Of a stretch of 64,000 nt of DNA, positions 1-10,884 are shown one piece after another; within the stretch, counting starts at the first letter, position 1, and each line of letters starts with the position of its first letter. Under the pieces are notes generated by a model that saw nothing but the letters and a program-made list of their open reading frames with translations, made no database searches and was not told where the DNA came from. The stretch comes from Paramecium tetraurelia (taxonomy: Eukaryota > Ciliophora > Oligohymenophorea > Peniculida > Parameciidae): the NCBI RefSeq assembly GCF_000165425.1, contig NW_001799266.1, positions 434,001-498,000 on the forward strand. Direction: 5' to 3'. The translations under genes and the position numbers were made by a program.

Positions 1-468
1 CCTTGCATTCTAAATTTATGCAGTATAATTTTCCATTAAGAATGTGAAAAGAACTACAATATTTTATAGCCTTATTATAATGATTCAGTTATCATAATGG
101 AGATTATAAGGCTTTAGGAGGATGGTTAACCAAGAAAAATAAGGGAGGCAGCAATAAGATGCATTAAAATATTGATAGAAAACTCGAATGAAAATTAAAT
201 TCAGCTATTAATTTTTGAAAAAATACACTTAAAATTGATGGATGTACTTAATGATTTTTCACTTAATTCTAATTCAATACTATTTACTTTAATTTCTTTA
301 CATAATCTTATGAAAACATAAAGAAATAAATATCCTGAATGTTTAGAACCCTAGAATCTTATACATTTAACAAATTCTAAAAACAAGGATATTTAAAAAA
401 TAACTTATGAAATAATACAATAAGTTGAAGAAAGTAATCACAATTGTATGAGTAATATATTACTATGA
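1..468 (+). CDS. C-terminal part of a HEAT/armadillo-like repeat protein (5' end outside window)
   Basis: Frame 1 is open from the first base to TGA at 466-468, giving 155 residues with TAA/TAG as Gln. The sequence is mostly amphipathic helix with the spacing of HEAT/ARM repeats, for example 'REAAIRCIKILIENS' followed by 'LLIFEKIHLKLMDVLND'. No catalytic motif or membrane segment is visible. The gene runs convergently into the next one, only 14 bp away. HEAT/ARM repeats usually serve as binding scaffolds; the partner cannot be told from this fragment. The repeat assignment is inference from pattern. Confidence 0.7.
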
Positions 469-482
469 ATTATATAAATAAA

Positions 483-2016
483 TCATTTTTGTTCTTGTTG
501 AAAATATTTGACCATAATCTTAGCAGTAGTCTCATCATCCTCTAAATGATAAGGATACCCCAATTTCATTTATCCAGAGTCTGCCTTTTTTTATTTATAT
601 TAATCCATGAATCTAGATCTGGCTCCTCCTTGTGAACCCAAAGATTCACGACTAAAAGGATTATTGGAGTGATGACTTTAGATCTAAACCTATGAAACCT
701 CTTGGATTTAAGTCAATTTCTATTTAGGTATAAATAGATCTGCTGTAAGCATTTACTAAGTGGGTTAGTCTTCTTAAGATGGAAATTGATTTTAGACTAT
801 GACAGCTTGTTGGGGAGGTTGTTTTGTTATTACTTTTTGGTTTAGGTAATTTATAGATTGTCTGTACAGTTTGTTAGGCTGTTGTGGTCTCAAATTATGT
901 AAAGATTGGCCTTTATAACTAGAATATAAGTATGTGATTTACTTGTTACTATGTTAATAGGGTGTAATATGATCAATGCTTTTAGTTTATAAGAGTGTAG
1001 TTTTATAATGTTCTATTTATTTATTAGATGAGTATTCATCATAATTTTATTGCATATTTAGTATTTTATCCTACTTCATAGTTCTTAAAGATCTAGATAT
1101 ATGCATAGTGGTGCCAACTTGATCCTCTTTAACTGTGGTAATAAAATCACTCCTTTTATGCTGATTATAATAAAAAGGAAAAATACCTCTTTTTCTTTGA
1201 ATCTTTATCTCGAAAGATCTCCAACTACTTCGTAACCATCAATATATTGGTTATTTTGATTATTGAGGTTAATAGGATGCTGTTCCCAAGGGTAGTCACT
1301 CCTATGGCCCATCATATAAACATGGATAAATGTTAAATGTATGATTATCCAACCATTTTTCTTTTTGTTCATCTTTCCAACTTGGTCTAATCAACATTTT
1401 CAAGTCTTTATTCTTGAAAACTATAGATATTTATGAATTACTTAGACATCTAATTGTTCACTCACCTTTTTTAATTCTTGGTTCACTCTTTCAACTTCAG
1501 TTCTCTAACTTAAACCAAATCTCATTGGCTCACTTTGCTTTGATAAATCTTTTGGTTTCAACCACTTTTCATGATTTTTAGTTGGAAGGTTTGGATCAAA
1601 CTCACCTGTTGCTAAATGAGCAGACCTAAATTCTTGTTATGCGGTTTGAGCTCTGTTTTTTGCTACTTGGAATCTATTATTATTATATCTTATAAATTAC
1701 GTTTTCAGATAGATTCCACCCATCTTTTCCATCTCCTTGTCTTTTTCTCTATCTCGAAATGAATGCTTGCTTGTAGGCAGTAATGGGTATGATCCATTTT
1801 TCATACTTTCTACATATTATTTAGACATCATTGTTTCTTAAAATGTCTCAATCCTTTATGAGGCACGAGCCTTCAATTATACAGATTATATATTTCGTTT
1901 TTAATCTGATTACTCTTTTATTTACTATCTTCATTTATTAATTTATTATACTTATCTTTTTCCTCCTTTTCTTTTTGCAGTTACTACTTTTACTTAAAGA
2001 AGTTATTAAGTGACAT
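483..2016 (-). CDS. Hypothetical protein, about 480 residues, coiled-coil N-terminus, disordered C-terminus
   Basis: It starts MSLNNFFKQKQQ with a charged helical stretch and ends at TGA (483-485). Three introns were inferred: 29 nt after 'NEIYN', 29 nt after 'EQLDVQ', and 26 nt after 'RFKEKE'. The central part includes 'FDPNLPTKNHEKWLKPKDL' and 'SQRTEVERVNQELKK', the latter probably coiled coil. The C-terminal third is rich in Gln, Asn and Ser. Total length minus these introns leaves one base too many, and the frame breaks near 1290-1330 ('NIYPCLYDGP' versus 'MGHRSDYPWEQHP'). That break is either an unseen intron or a one-base sequence error. I do not recognise the family; the style recalls structural cilia proteins, which is only a guess. 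Confidence 0.75.
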
Positions 2017-2161
2017 TTACTATAATTATATTTTTATATTTAAATAAATTCTTATAATTTATATAAAGTAACTGATGCTAATACTTTCAAATCTCGCTTA
2101 CATCCTAAATTCTAATATTCCTAATCATTAATACCAAATCAAACACAAAGTTCCCCAATTT

Positions 2162-2393
2162 ATGTTTAAGATTTAAAAAACTTGTTTTTAGTGTTATTTT
2201 CACTTTAGTAATCAGAAAATATTTAAGCATCTATAAAACCATCTTTCATCATAATCTTAAAATAGTATTACAACCTAAGAAAAATTCAGATTCTGAGAAA
2301 GCTTTTAAAAACTTAGATTTAAGTAAATCAATTATTATTAACAAAAAAAATCGATATCAAATAAAAAATTATCTTATGAAACCTCTTTATTGA
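2162..2393 (+). CDS. Possible small hypothetical protein (68 residues)
   Basis: ATG at 2162 opens a short exon that joins across a 25-nt intron (GTGTTA...ATCAG) to a second exon ending in TGA at 2391-2393. The spliced length is a multiple of three. The product is basic and Lys/Ile-rich ('KAFKNLDLSKSIIINKK') with no domain I recognise. After the TGA the same frame stays open for another 97 codons, to 2684, in a fairly protein-like sequence ('KDWKSNAIYEGCSQLCC'). It may be a small gene, a decayed longer one, or chance. Confidence 0.35.
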
Positions 2394-2780
2394 CACCAAA
2401 AAAATAAAAAAAGTAGAAGAAACTGCTTGTTCAAACTGAAAGATTGGAAATCAAATGCAATTTATGAGGGGTGCAGTCAACTTTGTTGTTATTTTAGCAA
2501 AATTAAACAATTAAAAATTATGAAAAGTTCATTTCTTATTATTATGTTTTAATATTAGCAGTTAAGAATTAATGATGATAAATAAAATTATGCATTTGAA
2601 TCCTTTAAAAATGTATTATCTGATACTATATATTCTATTCTTATTTAACGACTAATTTTATAATTGATGGAGATTAAATTATGAATAAACAGCTTCAGCT
2701 GATATCGAATGTTAGAAAAGGAAAAGACAAAATAATTATTATTATTTAGATAATAATGAAATTATTGTATAATTATAAGA

Positions 2781-4281
2781 TCATTAACTTACTAATCCAG
2801 CTGGCATAGAGCTTGTAATTGTTGCCAAGGGCTAGAATCCTAATTCCTCAGGTGGAATGCCAAATTCTACTAATTTTGCCTCATATACTCTGATAGAATC
2901 ATTGTATGCTTTAGTTGCATGGTGAATAGAATATCTAAGATTCTTGACTAATTAATTTTTAGCTCTAAAAATAATAATAATAATATTGAATACTCAATAG
3001 ATTCTTTGATTTTAATGGTTAATTGTTAGTACATTTATGGATCCATATTAACTCTCTCAACAATAGTTTTTAATTAAACTTCCTATTAATATTATAATGT
3101 TATTACTTTTTCTTCTAAACCATCTTACATATTTTATAATTGTTAACCCAACACATTATTTTACAAATCTGTGTGTTTTTTAACTTCCATAGCAATTCTT
3201 TCAAATTTTTCTTCTAACTCTTATTTTTCTCGTAATAATTTGTCATACTTAAAATTTAAGTCATTGCTATTATGTTTTAATTCTGCATATTTTTCTGTTA
3301 AAGTGGTATTTTTTGATTGCAAATTTTGCAAAGACATTTTATGCTAAAATATTATTAGACTATGATACTTTTGAAAATTATTTAAGAGCATTTTTGAGGA
3401 TATCTCTTTCTTCAGTTGCTTATTTCAAGGGGATTCTAATGTTATTATTGGCAGCCTTCATGTCAGCTATGATTTTGCTATTCTTTTATAGTTTTGCATT
3501 GATGCTTGCTATTTCTTCCTTTTAATTTTTGATGAGTTCCAAGTTCTCTCTTGTAATAGTATTGTAATATTGTTTAAGTTCAGCAAATGCAGTTTCATGG
3601 TTATTAATCAGTTCATTTATGTGAAGATTTTTTCTTTCTTCGAGTTCATGGATTTCTACCTTAAGTCTTAGCTCTAATTCTTCTTTTAGCTTTTGAAGTC
3701 TCATTTTATATTTCTCTTCCATATTTTTTAAAGTCTCATCAAAAACCTATTTTGATTTATCAAGAGTTTTTTTGTTATTTTTTTCTTCTTTTTCAATAGC
3801 GTGGATATATGAATTTTCATATTCCTCTTATAATTTTTTTAAATGTGTTTTTTATCTTTTTTATTCATCACTTCTCTTAGAAAAATGATCATTCTCTAAA
3901 TTGTGTGCTTCCTTTCCATCTTTTTCAATTTCATCATTTGCTTTTTCTTATTCATACTCAAGATGTTTAACCTAAATTAATTGATAGTTATACTTTTTAT
4001 AAATAACTTTTTAATTGGATTCTATGAGTTTCCTCCAGTTACTCAGCTTCAGTTTCTTTGTTAACGATTTTGATATTTAGCTCTTAAATTTCTGATAAGC
4101 AATTTGAGAAAAAATTTTGAACCATATCCCGATCCATTTGGATATAATTTCTCTTTTACTTCAATTCAGTCAACTTATCTCTAAATATTTGTAAATTCTA
4201 TGTAAGCTCTTAAGCAGTCATCTTAGTAAATTCATCTTCTGGTTCTTGTGGTGCTTTCTTAGGTTTCGGCTTGGGAGGCAT
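2781..4281 (-). CDS. DRC4: Dynein regulatory complex subunit 4 (DRC4/GAS8)
   Basis: The protein starts MPPKPKPKKAP and is almost wholly coiled coil, about 480 residues, the usual length for GAS8. Family landmarks are clear: 'LRDKLTEL'-like heptads near the N-terminus, the block 'MRLQKLKEELELRLKVE' followed by 'HELEERKNLHINEL' and 'AELKQYYNTITRENLELIK', and near the C-terminus 'YNDSIRVYEAKLVEFGIP'. A 29-nt intron (GTATTC...TTTTAG) lies near 2970-3000. DRC4 is part of the nexin link between axonemal outer doublets and controls dynein activity and so ciliary beating. Stop is TGA at 2781-2783. Assignment rests on remembered GAS8 sequence and agrees across the whole length. Confidence 0.93.
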
Positions 4282-4621
4282 GAATAATAATTAAACAAAT
4301 AAATAATTTAGAAAAAGTTTTTATTTTTTTACATGAGAATTTTATGATTTAAAAAATATATAACGTTTTATTACATGAGACAAAGAAGTATCAATTTAAT
4401 TTTTATAATATATGATCCACTTTTGTATATATTCCAAAGTATATAGATAGGTAAGAATAAATAAGAATAAATTATTTATTTATATTATAAAACTTTAGAT
4501 TAAACTAACTCATTCGAAATCTACCTTATCAAAAGCATCTACAATTATCAATTAACTAATATGGATCAAGTCATTGATCATTATAAATAAAACTTAAAAT
4601 AAATAATTTTTATATATTTAT
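4282..4621. other. Divergent intergenic region
   Basis: AT-rich spacer between the starts of the DRC4 gene and the RING gene. It must hold both promoters. No ORF, tRNA or repeat of note was seen. Confidence 0.6.
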
Positions 4622-5380
4622 ATGATTCCAAAATGTCAAAATGCCTATGATTACAATGATTTCAAAACCAATAATGGATATCCATAAATTTTAACTCATC
4701 ACATATCTCCGATAAAGAATATATTGGCACCAAGCAGGTAGGAAATATTAATTGATATACTCCAAAGCAAATTTAATGGTTTTATAAAAGAAGTTGAATT
4801 GGCTAAATAAAAGATTATAAAGGTTATTAAAGACTGTTCAGAAAATAATATATTTACTATATAAGACAAGCCAATCAATTTTGATGATTACATGAGTTTT
4901 ATAGAAATCAACACCAAGAATTATCTGCATGAGATAAAAAACCATCATAAGCTTACTATAAATTTGATAACACAAGAAAGTTCAGAAATCACTCATTAAT
5001 CGTCCTCATTTGATATGTAACAAATGTGCGATAAATGCTAAGTGATGGTTGAGAAAGACTTAGTATAATTGGATTGTTTTCATTGCTATCATTAGAAATG
5101 TGTAGGCGATTACATTAAGATATAAATTAACAACAGTTGCAAGACCTTAAGATGCCTAAATTGCTAATAAAAAGTTAAAACCTCAATACTAAGAAAATTT
5201 GTTCCATTTTAATTAATAGATAAAATGTTTAAGGAATAATTAAAATCCATAAAAAACAGCTTTTTGCCTAATCAAATTTTCTGTTGCAAAAAACCTGGAT
5301 GCAATTACTTTTGTATACGACAACTTGGAATAAAGGGACTAATTAGATGTCAGATTTGTGAAAGCCTTATAAATAACTGA
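4622..5380 (+). CDS. RING-finger-like zinc protein, possible E3 ubiquitin ligase
   Basis: An intronless frame of 252 residues runs from ATG 4622 to TGA 5378-5380. Around residues 140-185 is a RING-like set of ligands: CDKC, then 'CFHCYHQKC', then 'CLNC'. A further Cys-rich part near the C-terminus ('CCKKPGCNYFC', 'CQICESL') could bind a second zinc, as in multi-RING (RBR-like) proteins. The N-terminal half is helical and lacks a known domain. RING domains recruit a ubiquitin-loaded E2 enzyme; the substrate is unknown. The RING spacing is plausible but not textbook, so the family call is inference. Confidence 0.75.
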
Positions 5381-5434
5381 ATATATATATATATAACTAA
5401 ATAATATCAAGCATTTGTTAATTCAACAACTAAT

Positions 5435-6347
5435 TCACTTCTTCGATCTATCAAGACATTAATATCTAAAACATTAGCGGCCCTATAATTGAATTATAGC
5501 CTTTGTTTATAATAAAGGATGTAATAAATAGCCATTGGAGATATCATTAGCGTTAACACTTTCATGATAAACATTACAAATATCTAATTATTATTAATAT
5601 TCAATGCTTACACTAATAATAGATGATGCCTCATAATATGATTTACAATCATCAAGAGTATAGGCACTCATGTTTGCCCAATAATCCCATCCAAATTAAA
5701 TTAGACCAGATAGCAAATCGCAGCCCAAAAAGATTTTAATTTCTAAAGCTTGTTCCTCCATTTTATTTTAATCGGTAGGCTTTAATTCTTGTTTTGATAT
5801 TTATAGTTAATCCAGCGCTTAAAATCCAAAACCACATGCAAATAAAGTTAAAATTACTGTAGTTCCAGATAAATAAACCAAATCCATTTTTAAGCAATAA
5901 TAACTTAATATTATCTAATAAATTACTCATATGCTTCATTTGATATTATTGCAGTCCAAAACCATTCTATAAACACAAAGCCACTTATGATCTTTAAAAA
6001 GACTTCTAATTTATCTAAAAAATCTTTTTCAAATCCGATTTCTGCAAGCAAAGTACATAATAAAATTTCATTCAAAATTCTTAGACATCTAATAGTTGAA
6101 ATTACAAAATCAGATCCTAAAGTCTGATTGACAATTTACCCCAAAATATAAAATAGGCACTAAGCAATATTAATTAACTCATAGAGATGCCATAAATAAT
6201 TTTGTTCAATTTAGATAACAATTTATTGCGATCTCTAAATATAATTCGGAATCCATTAATAGCCATGATTGAAGCTGTAGTCGATATGGCCACTTCTAGA
6301 AATGCTTCAATGCAATTCGCACCATCACATTAAAATAATGTTGCCAT
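5435..6347 (-). CDS. Multi-pass membrane protein, family unknown
   Basis: The protein starts MATLFQCDGANCIEAF. Two 23-nt introns were inferred: one interrupting the end of the second hydrophobic segment ('AYFIFWG'), one after 'ISNEAY'. Four to five hydrophobic segments are visible, for example 'VAISTTASIMAINGF', 'GISMSQLILLSAYFIFW' and 'VILTLFACGFGFQALD', followed by a soluble Cys-containing C-terminal part ('DYWANMSAYTLDDCKSYY'). Length is about 288 residues. Similar small membrane families are common in ciliates. I see no transporter or receptor signature and do not name a function. Confidence 0.75.
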
Positions 6348-7466
6348 TGTATTTTATTAGTTTTATAATTCAATTATTATAAGACTATACAATTTCAGAA
6401 TTAAAATAATCTGACTTCCATTTAATGTAAATGAGAGTGGTTGCTTTAATTTTAGAATTTTTACATAGAGCTTCAAATTTTAAGTGTTTATCAACCCTTC
6501 TAGAATATTAAGAAGTAATGAATGGATAAATTATTTTGGTAAACAATTTTACCAATAGTGGATGAATTTTCAAAATCGAAAAATATTGAACTTTGTAGAT
6601 TAATTGTAAATAAGAATTTATATCAGTGAATAATCATGAGTAAATTATTTTTATAATAAATTGTTTCTCATTTTAGCTTAAATTCCTTACAAAATTTTAT
6701 CAAACTTTAAGATAATATTTCGTATTGGGTCAATAGGATATTGATACTTATTTATTTAATAATTTATTGATTAAAAAATAAGAGTTAGAGAAACTTTGAA
6801 AGTGATTCTATAATTGTCTCATTATATTCTAAAGTTTGTTAAACTAATTAACTTATGTATCAAAAATTATAAATTACTAATAGGAACTTGAAACTTAAAA
6901 AGGGAAGTGATATAAACATTCCTTTTTTAAATTCTTTAAATTGAAAATTTTTAATATTTTTTGACTAATAAATTTAAAGAGATATAAGATATCGGAATCA
7001 AACTCTTTTAGTTATTTTCATTGAACCATATATCCAAAGAATGCAATCTTTATAAATTTTATAACAAAAACAAAAAAGGAGATTCTATTTTTTAATTTAC
7101 ATTAAAAATAATTTGAAAGGTTTAAATATGTTATCAATAATTGCATAATGATTATCGACACTGTATCTGGTTATTAAAATCAATCAAATATTAAATATGA
7201 AATTATTAATAGCTATAGATTAAGTACAATTTCATATTATCAATGTTATGTTGTAATGAACTGATTAAAAGTAGAAAAATTAATGGACAATAATTATATA
7301 ATGGATGCTTATTAATTTGAAAGTTAAGTAATTCTTACTAAATGAACAATAAAGATTGGTAATCAAAAGAGAGAAGAAGGATTCTTAGAATCTATAAATT
7401 TCCAATAAAGTGTGAGTATATAAGAGTATAAAAAATGGTTATCATTAATATAATAATTTATTAAAT
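6348..7466. other. Intergenic region, possible small LisH-like gene remnant
   Basis: About 1.1 kb of AT-rich sequence between divergent genes. A plus-strand frame from ATG 6425 reads 'MRVVALILEFLHRASNFK', with the hydrophobic spacing of a LisH/FOP-type dimerisation motif. Joining it across a 20-nt candidate intron gives about 60 residues, but further exons need unusual introns. I regard it as unproven. Nothing else coding was seen; the 3' part must contain the promoter of the PKG gene. Confidence 0.3.
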
Positions 7467-10103
7467 ATGGATCCAAGGTCTTAAAATAATTCTGACAATT
7501 AAATTCACGGTGATGACAACGATGATTAACGTTCAGGAGACGATGCAGTAATTAATATATTAACTTTAAGGACAAGTTAAATAATTTCAAGCACAATATT
7601 AATGATGGTGGTGAAGTGATCCACGAAAATGTCAAAAGAATTGACATGAAAAAAACCTTGAATGACACTACCTTCATATTGACTTGCTTAAAAAATCATT
7701 TTGTTTTTTATAATCTAAGTGAAGCAGAACTGTAAATTTATTTGTTATTTTTAAAGTGAAAATATCGTAAACAAGATGTTCTATTGTGAAGCTGCTGCAT
7801 AAACCTATATCTTCAAATAATAAGATCATGCAACATGCTTTTTTATATTATAGAGAGGAAGTTTAGAAGTTATAGTTAATGAAAAGGTAAATTTTGTGAT
7901 TCAAAAATTTTAAGGCCAAAAGAGAATTAAAAACAGGAGATGGATTTGGAGAGTTAGCTCTGTTATATAATGCTCCTCGTTCCGCATCAGTAAAATGCTT
8001 CGAGAATTGTAATCTATGGGGAATCGATAGAAATACATTCAGAAGGGCTGTTGAAGAGATGATTACAAAGGAATACGAGGAAAACAGAAAGTTTATGGAA
8101 GTAGTTAGATTTTTTCGTATTTTCTTTATAATAAATTTAGATAATTTAACAAATGAGTAGAAGGATGCAATTGCTGCAGTTTTAATTGTTCAGAAATTTT
8201 ATAAAAATTAAATCATTGTAAATGAAGGTGATCCTGGATCCTCATTTTATATTATCAAAGAAGTATATTGATTTAAAGTAAATTTTTAGGGAACTGTCTC
8301 TGTTCTAAAAGGAAACAAAGAAGTTAGAAAACTCTACAAGGGAGACTCCTTTGGTGAATAGGCTCTGTATTATAATACTGTGAGACAGATGACAGTCAGA
8401 GCAGAGGATGACGTTAAATGTTTGGCATTAGGAAGAGACTCTTTAACTAAAATTTTGGGAGATTAGGTTCATGTAGTTACATTTAGAAATTTGTAAAAAT
8501 GGGCCTTCGAGAAGAATGCCTTATTAAGCAAATTAACCAAAGCATAAATCGACAAAGTGTTGGATGTGATGAAAATATCCTCATGCAAGGCTGGTGATGT
8601 GATTCTCAAAAAGGGAACATAAGCCAATCAAAAGATTATTGTTATTATTGAAGGTAGTTTGAAAAAGAGTAAATCTGGAATTACAGTTGCAACCAAAGCT
8701 TAAGCTTGGGGAGAAGAGTACTTCTTATAAACCAATAAGGCTAAGATGTATTAGATATAAACAATTATTTAGTTTAGATGATGATATAGTTATGGAAACT
8801 GATGGAGTAATTGCAGAAATTACTGCCGACAATTTTATAGATTGTATCTAAGGTGAATTAGAAGAAGTCATTAAGAAGAACGAGAAAATACTTGAAAAAA
8901 AATTACAAAAATCAGATCAAACTAAAAAGAAAGAGGCTTAGAATATCAAAAAATCAGAGTTAATTCATATTAAAACAATTGCCTATGGTCAATTTGGTCC
9001 AGTCTACTTAGTTAAAGCTAAATACAATTAACAATTATATGTCTTAAAAGCATTTAACAAAAATCAAATTAATGAATAAACTCTTGAAAAGTACTTTTAA
9101 TAGATAGATAATTTAGATATTTACAATAAGAAAAGCAAGTTTTAGAAATTGTCAATTTCCCATTCATCATCTCGTTTATGAAAACATTTAAAGATACATT
9201 GGATGTGTACTTCCTCCTTGAGTATGTTAGAGGAATGGAATTATTTGATGTGATTAGAGATATCGGTAATTTCTAAAATAATCTTTAGGTCTCCTATCAA
9301 CATACGATTCTCAATTTTATGTTGCTTCCATGATTCTAATTACAGAATATCTGCATCATTAAAACATCATATATAGAGATATCAAACCCGAAAATTTCAT
9401 GGTTGATGACAAGGGATTCTTAAAATTAATAGATCTTGGAACTGCAAAAATCATTAAAGGAAAATAAGGAATTATTCGTACATATACAATTATAGGAACT
9501 CCCCATTGTATTATTATCACATAATCACTTTTATTAGATATGGCACCAGAAATCATTTGTGGTAAAGGATATAATTGTTTGGTTGATTTATGGTCTATTG
9601 GTATATGTCTTTATGAATTCATGTGTGGTATGGTGCCTTTTGGAGAAGAAGCAGAAGATCCCTATGAAATATATGAAGAAATCATCAAGAAGGATATTAC
9701 CTATCCTAATTATCTGAAGGATAAGAAGGCCAAGAAGCTTATGGATCAGTAAAATTTATTTAAAATTGATTTTTAGATTGCTATCCAGAGTTCCTGAAGT
9801 TAGATTAGGTGGTTCATATGCAAGTTTGAAAGGAAATCCTTGGTTTGAAAATTTTGATTGGGTAAATTAAAAAATAATAATTCCTCTAGGAAAAACTATT
9901 GGAAAAAGAGATTAAAACACCTTATTTGCCACCAGCTGACAAATTACTACCAGAAATCGAAATAAAATCCCTTGAATAAAATAGTAGAATGATTGAAGAT
10001 GAAATAAAAGTAACTAATATAATATATTCTAAAGTAAGAGCAATCTGTCAGGTAAATCGATGGTAATAATTAAGGAGATCAAGGATGGGAAAAAGATTTT
10101 TGA
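7467..10103 (+). CDS. Cyclic-nucleotide-dependent protein kinase, PKG type
   Basis: The N-terminus is acidic (MDPRSQNNSDNQ). Two clear cyclic-nucleotide-binding cassettes follow: '[19 protein letters not shown]' and '[16 protein letters not shown]'. A third, degenerate CNB-like domain comes next ('[12 protein letters not shown]'). The C-terminal kinase domain has '[14 protein letters not shown]' (Gly loop), 'YVLKAF' (Lys), '[11 protein letters not shown]' (catalytic loop), 'LIDLGTAK' (DLG in place of DFG), then 'GTPHYMAPEI' split by a 30-nt intron. The protein ends GWEKDF, like PKG C-termini. At least eight introns of 23-30 nt are visible. It phosphorylates Ser/Thr targets under cGMP or cAMP control. 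Alveolate PKGs are known to carry extra CNB domains, and this fits. In Paramecium such kinases are linked to ciliary beat control. Confidence 0.93.
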
Positions 10104-10185
10104 TAATTTAAAATTAATATTGGAAAACCACATTTATCTATTAATAAAACTCTTTCCACTTTGTACGAAAATATATGATTCATAA

Positions 10186-10544
10186 TCACCAATCAGATTT
10201 ATTCCTTTACAAATCTTGCTCAATCATCTACTTTCCTTCTTCTGTCACTTCCAATTATGCAATCAATTTTATTTTTTTACCACCTTGCTCTGGAGTATAA
10301 GTTTAAGTCTCAATTTTCTTTATTGTCACGTATTGCTAAAATCACAACGAAATTAACCTTTCTTTGAAGAGTCTCAGCAACTTAAGCTACAGTCTTTGTT
10401 GCTTCTCCCAATCCATGTAAATCAACTTTTCCAAATTTTTTCAAGAAGATTTTCGATAAGAAGATAAATTGACCTGGTGATTTCTTTAAAGAAATATTCA
10501 AAACAGCAGTTTCTGGATCCAATGGTTGCTTTTGCTAATTCATT
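10186..10544 (-). CDS. Alba-domain nucleic-acid-binding protein
   Basis: A 104-residue protein in three exons; two 22-nt introns make the length exact. The core reads 'KFGKVDLHGLGEATKTVAQV' then 'YVTIKKIETQTYTPE', matching the Alba fold: a helix with Gly and small residues, then basic beta strands. The C-terminal half 'LIAQLEVTEEG' completes the sheet. Alba proteins bind DNA or RNA; in eukaryotes they mostly act in RNA metabolism (Rpp20/Rpp25 relatives) or translational control. The gene lies tail-to-tail with the PKG gene, 82 bp apart. Confidence 0.85.
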
Positions 10545-10571
10545 ATTAATATGTTTAAATATATATTTAAA

Positions 10572-10873
10572 ATGAATTGCAATATATACTAATTAGTATA
10601 ATAAATGTTGCTTAATAAAGTCCATAACATTGCTTAAATCAGAAAAATTGTTATCTTTAGATAATAAAGCTCATCTAATCATATTCTATAACCTCAATAA
10701 ATCCAGTTAGATTATTAATGAATTGATTGCTCCATAGAAACAGAATACCATGTTATATGGGAAAGTTGAAAATAGGATGTTTAATGTGAATATTCAATTG
10801 TCACGATTATTGAATATATTTGTGTTGTAAACCTAATTAAGAAATTAAATTTATTATATATTTTGGATGAATA
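10572..10873 (+). CDS. Possible small protein, or 5' exons of the next kinase gene
   Basis: ATG 10572 opens a short exon (MNCNIYQL) joined by a 25-nt intron (GTATAA...TAAAG) to a good frame: 'SLDNKAHLIIFYNLNKSSQ' then 'TMLYGKVENRMFNVNIQ'. The frame stays open to and through the ATG of the kinase at 10885. It could therefore be either a separate small gene, using a 20-nt intron near 10828 to reach another frame, or an N-terminal extension of the kinase. Only 27 bp separate it from the Alba start on the other strand. The end coordinate is approximate. Confidence 0.4.
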
Positions 10874-10884
10874 GACATAACTAA

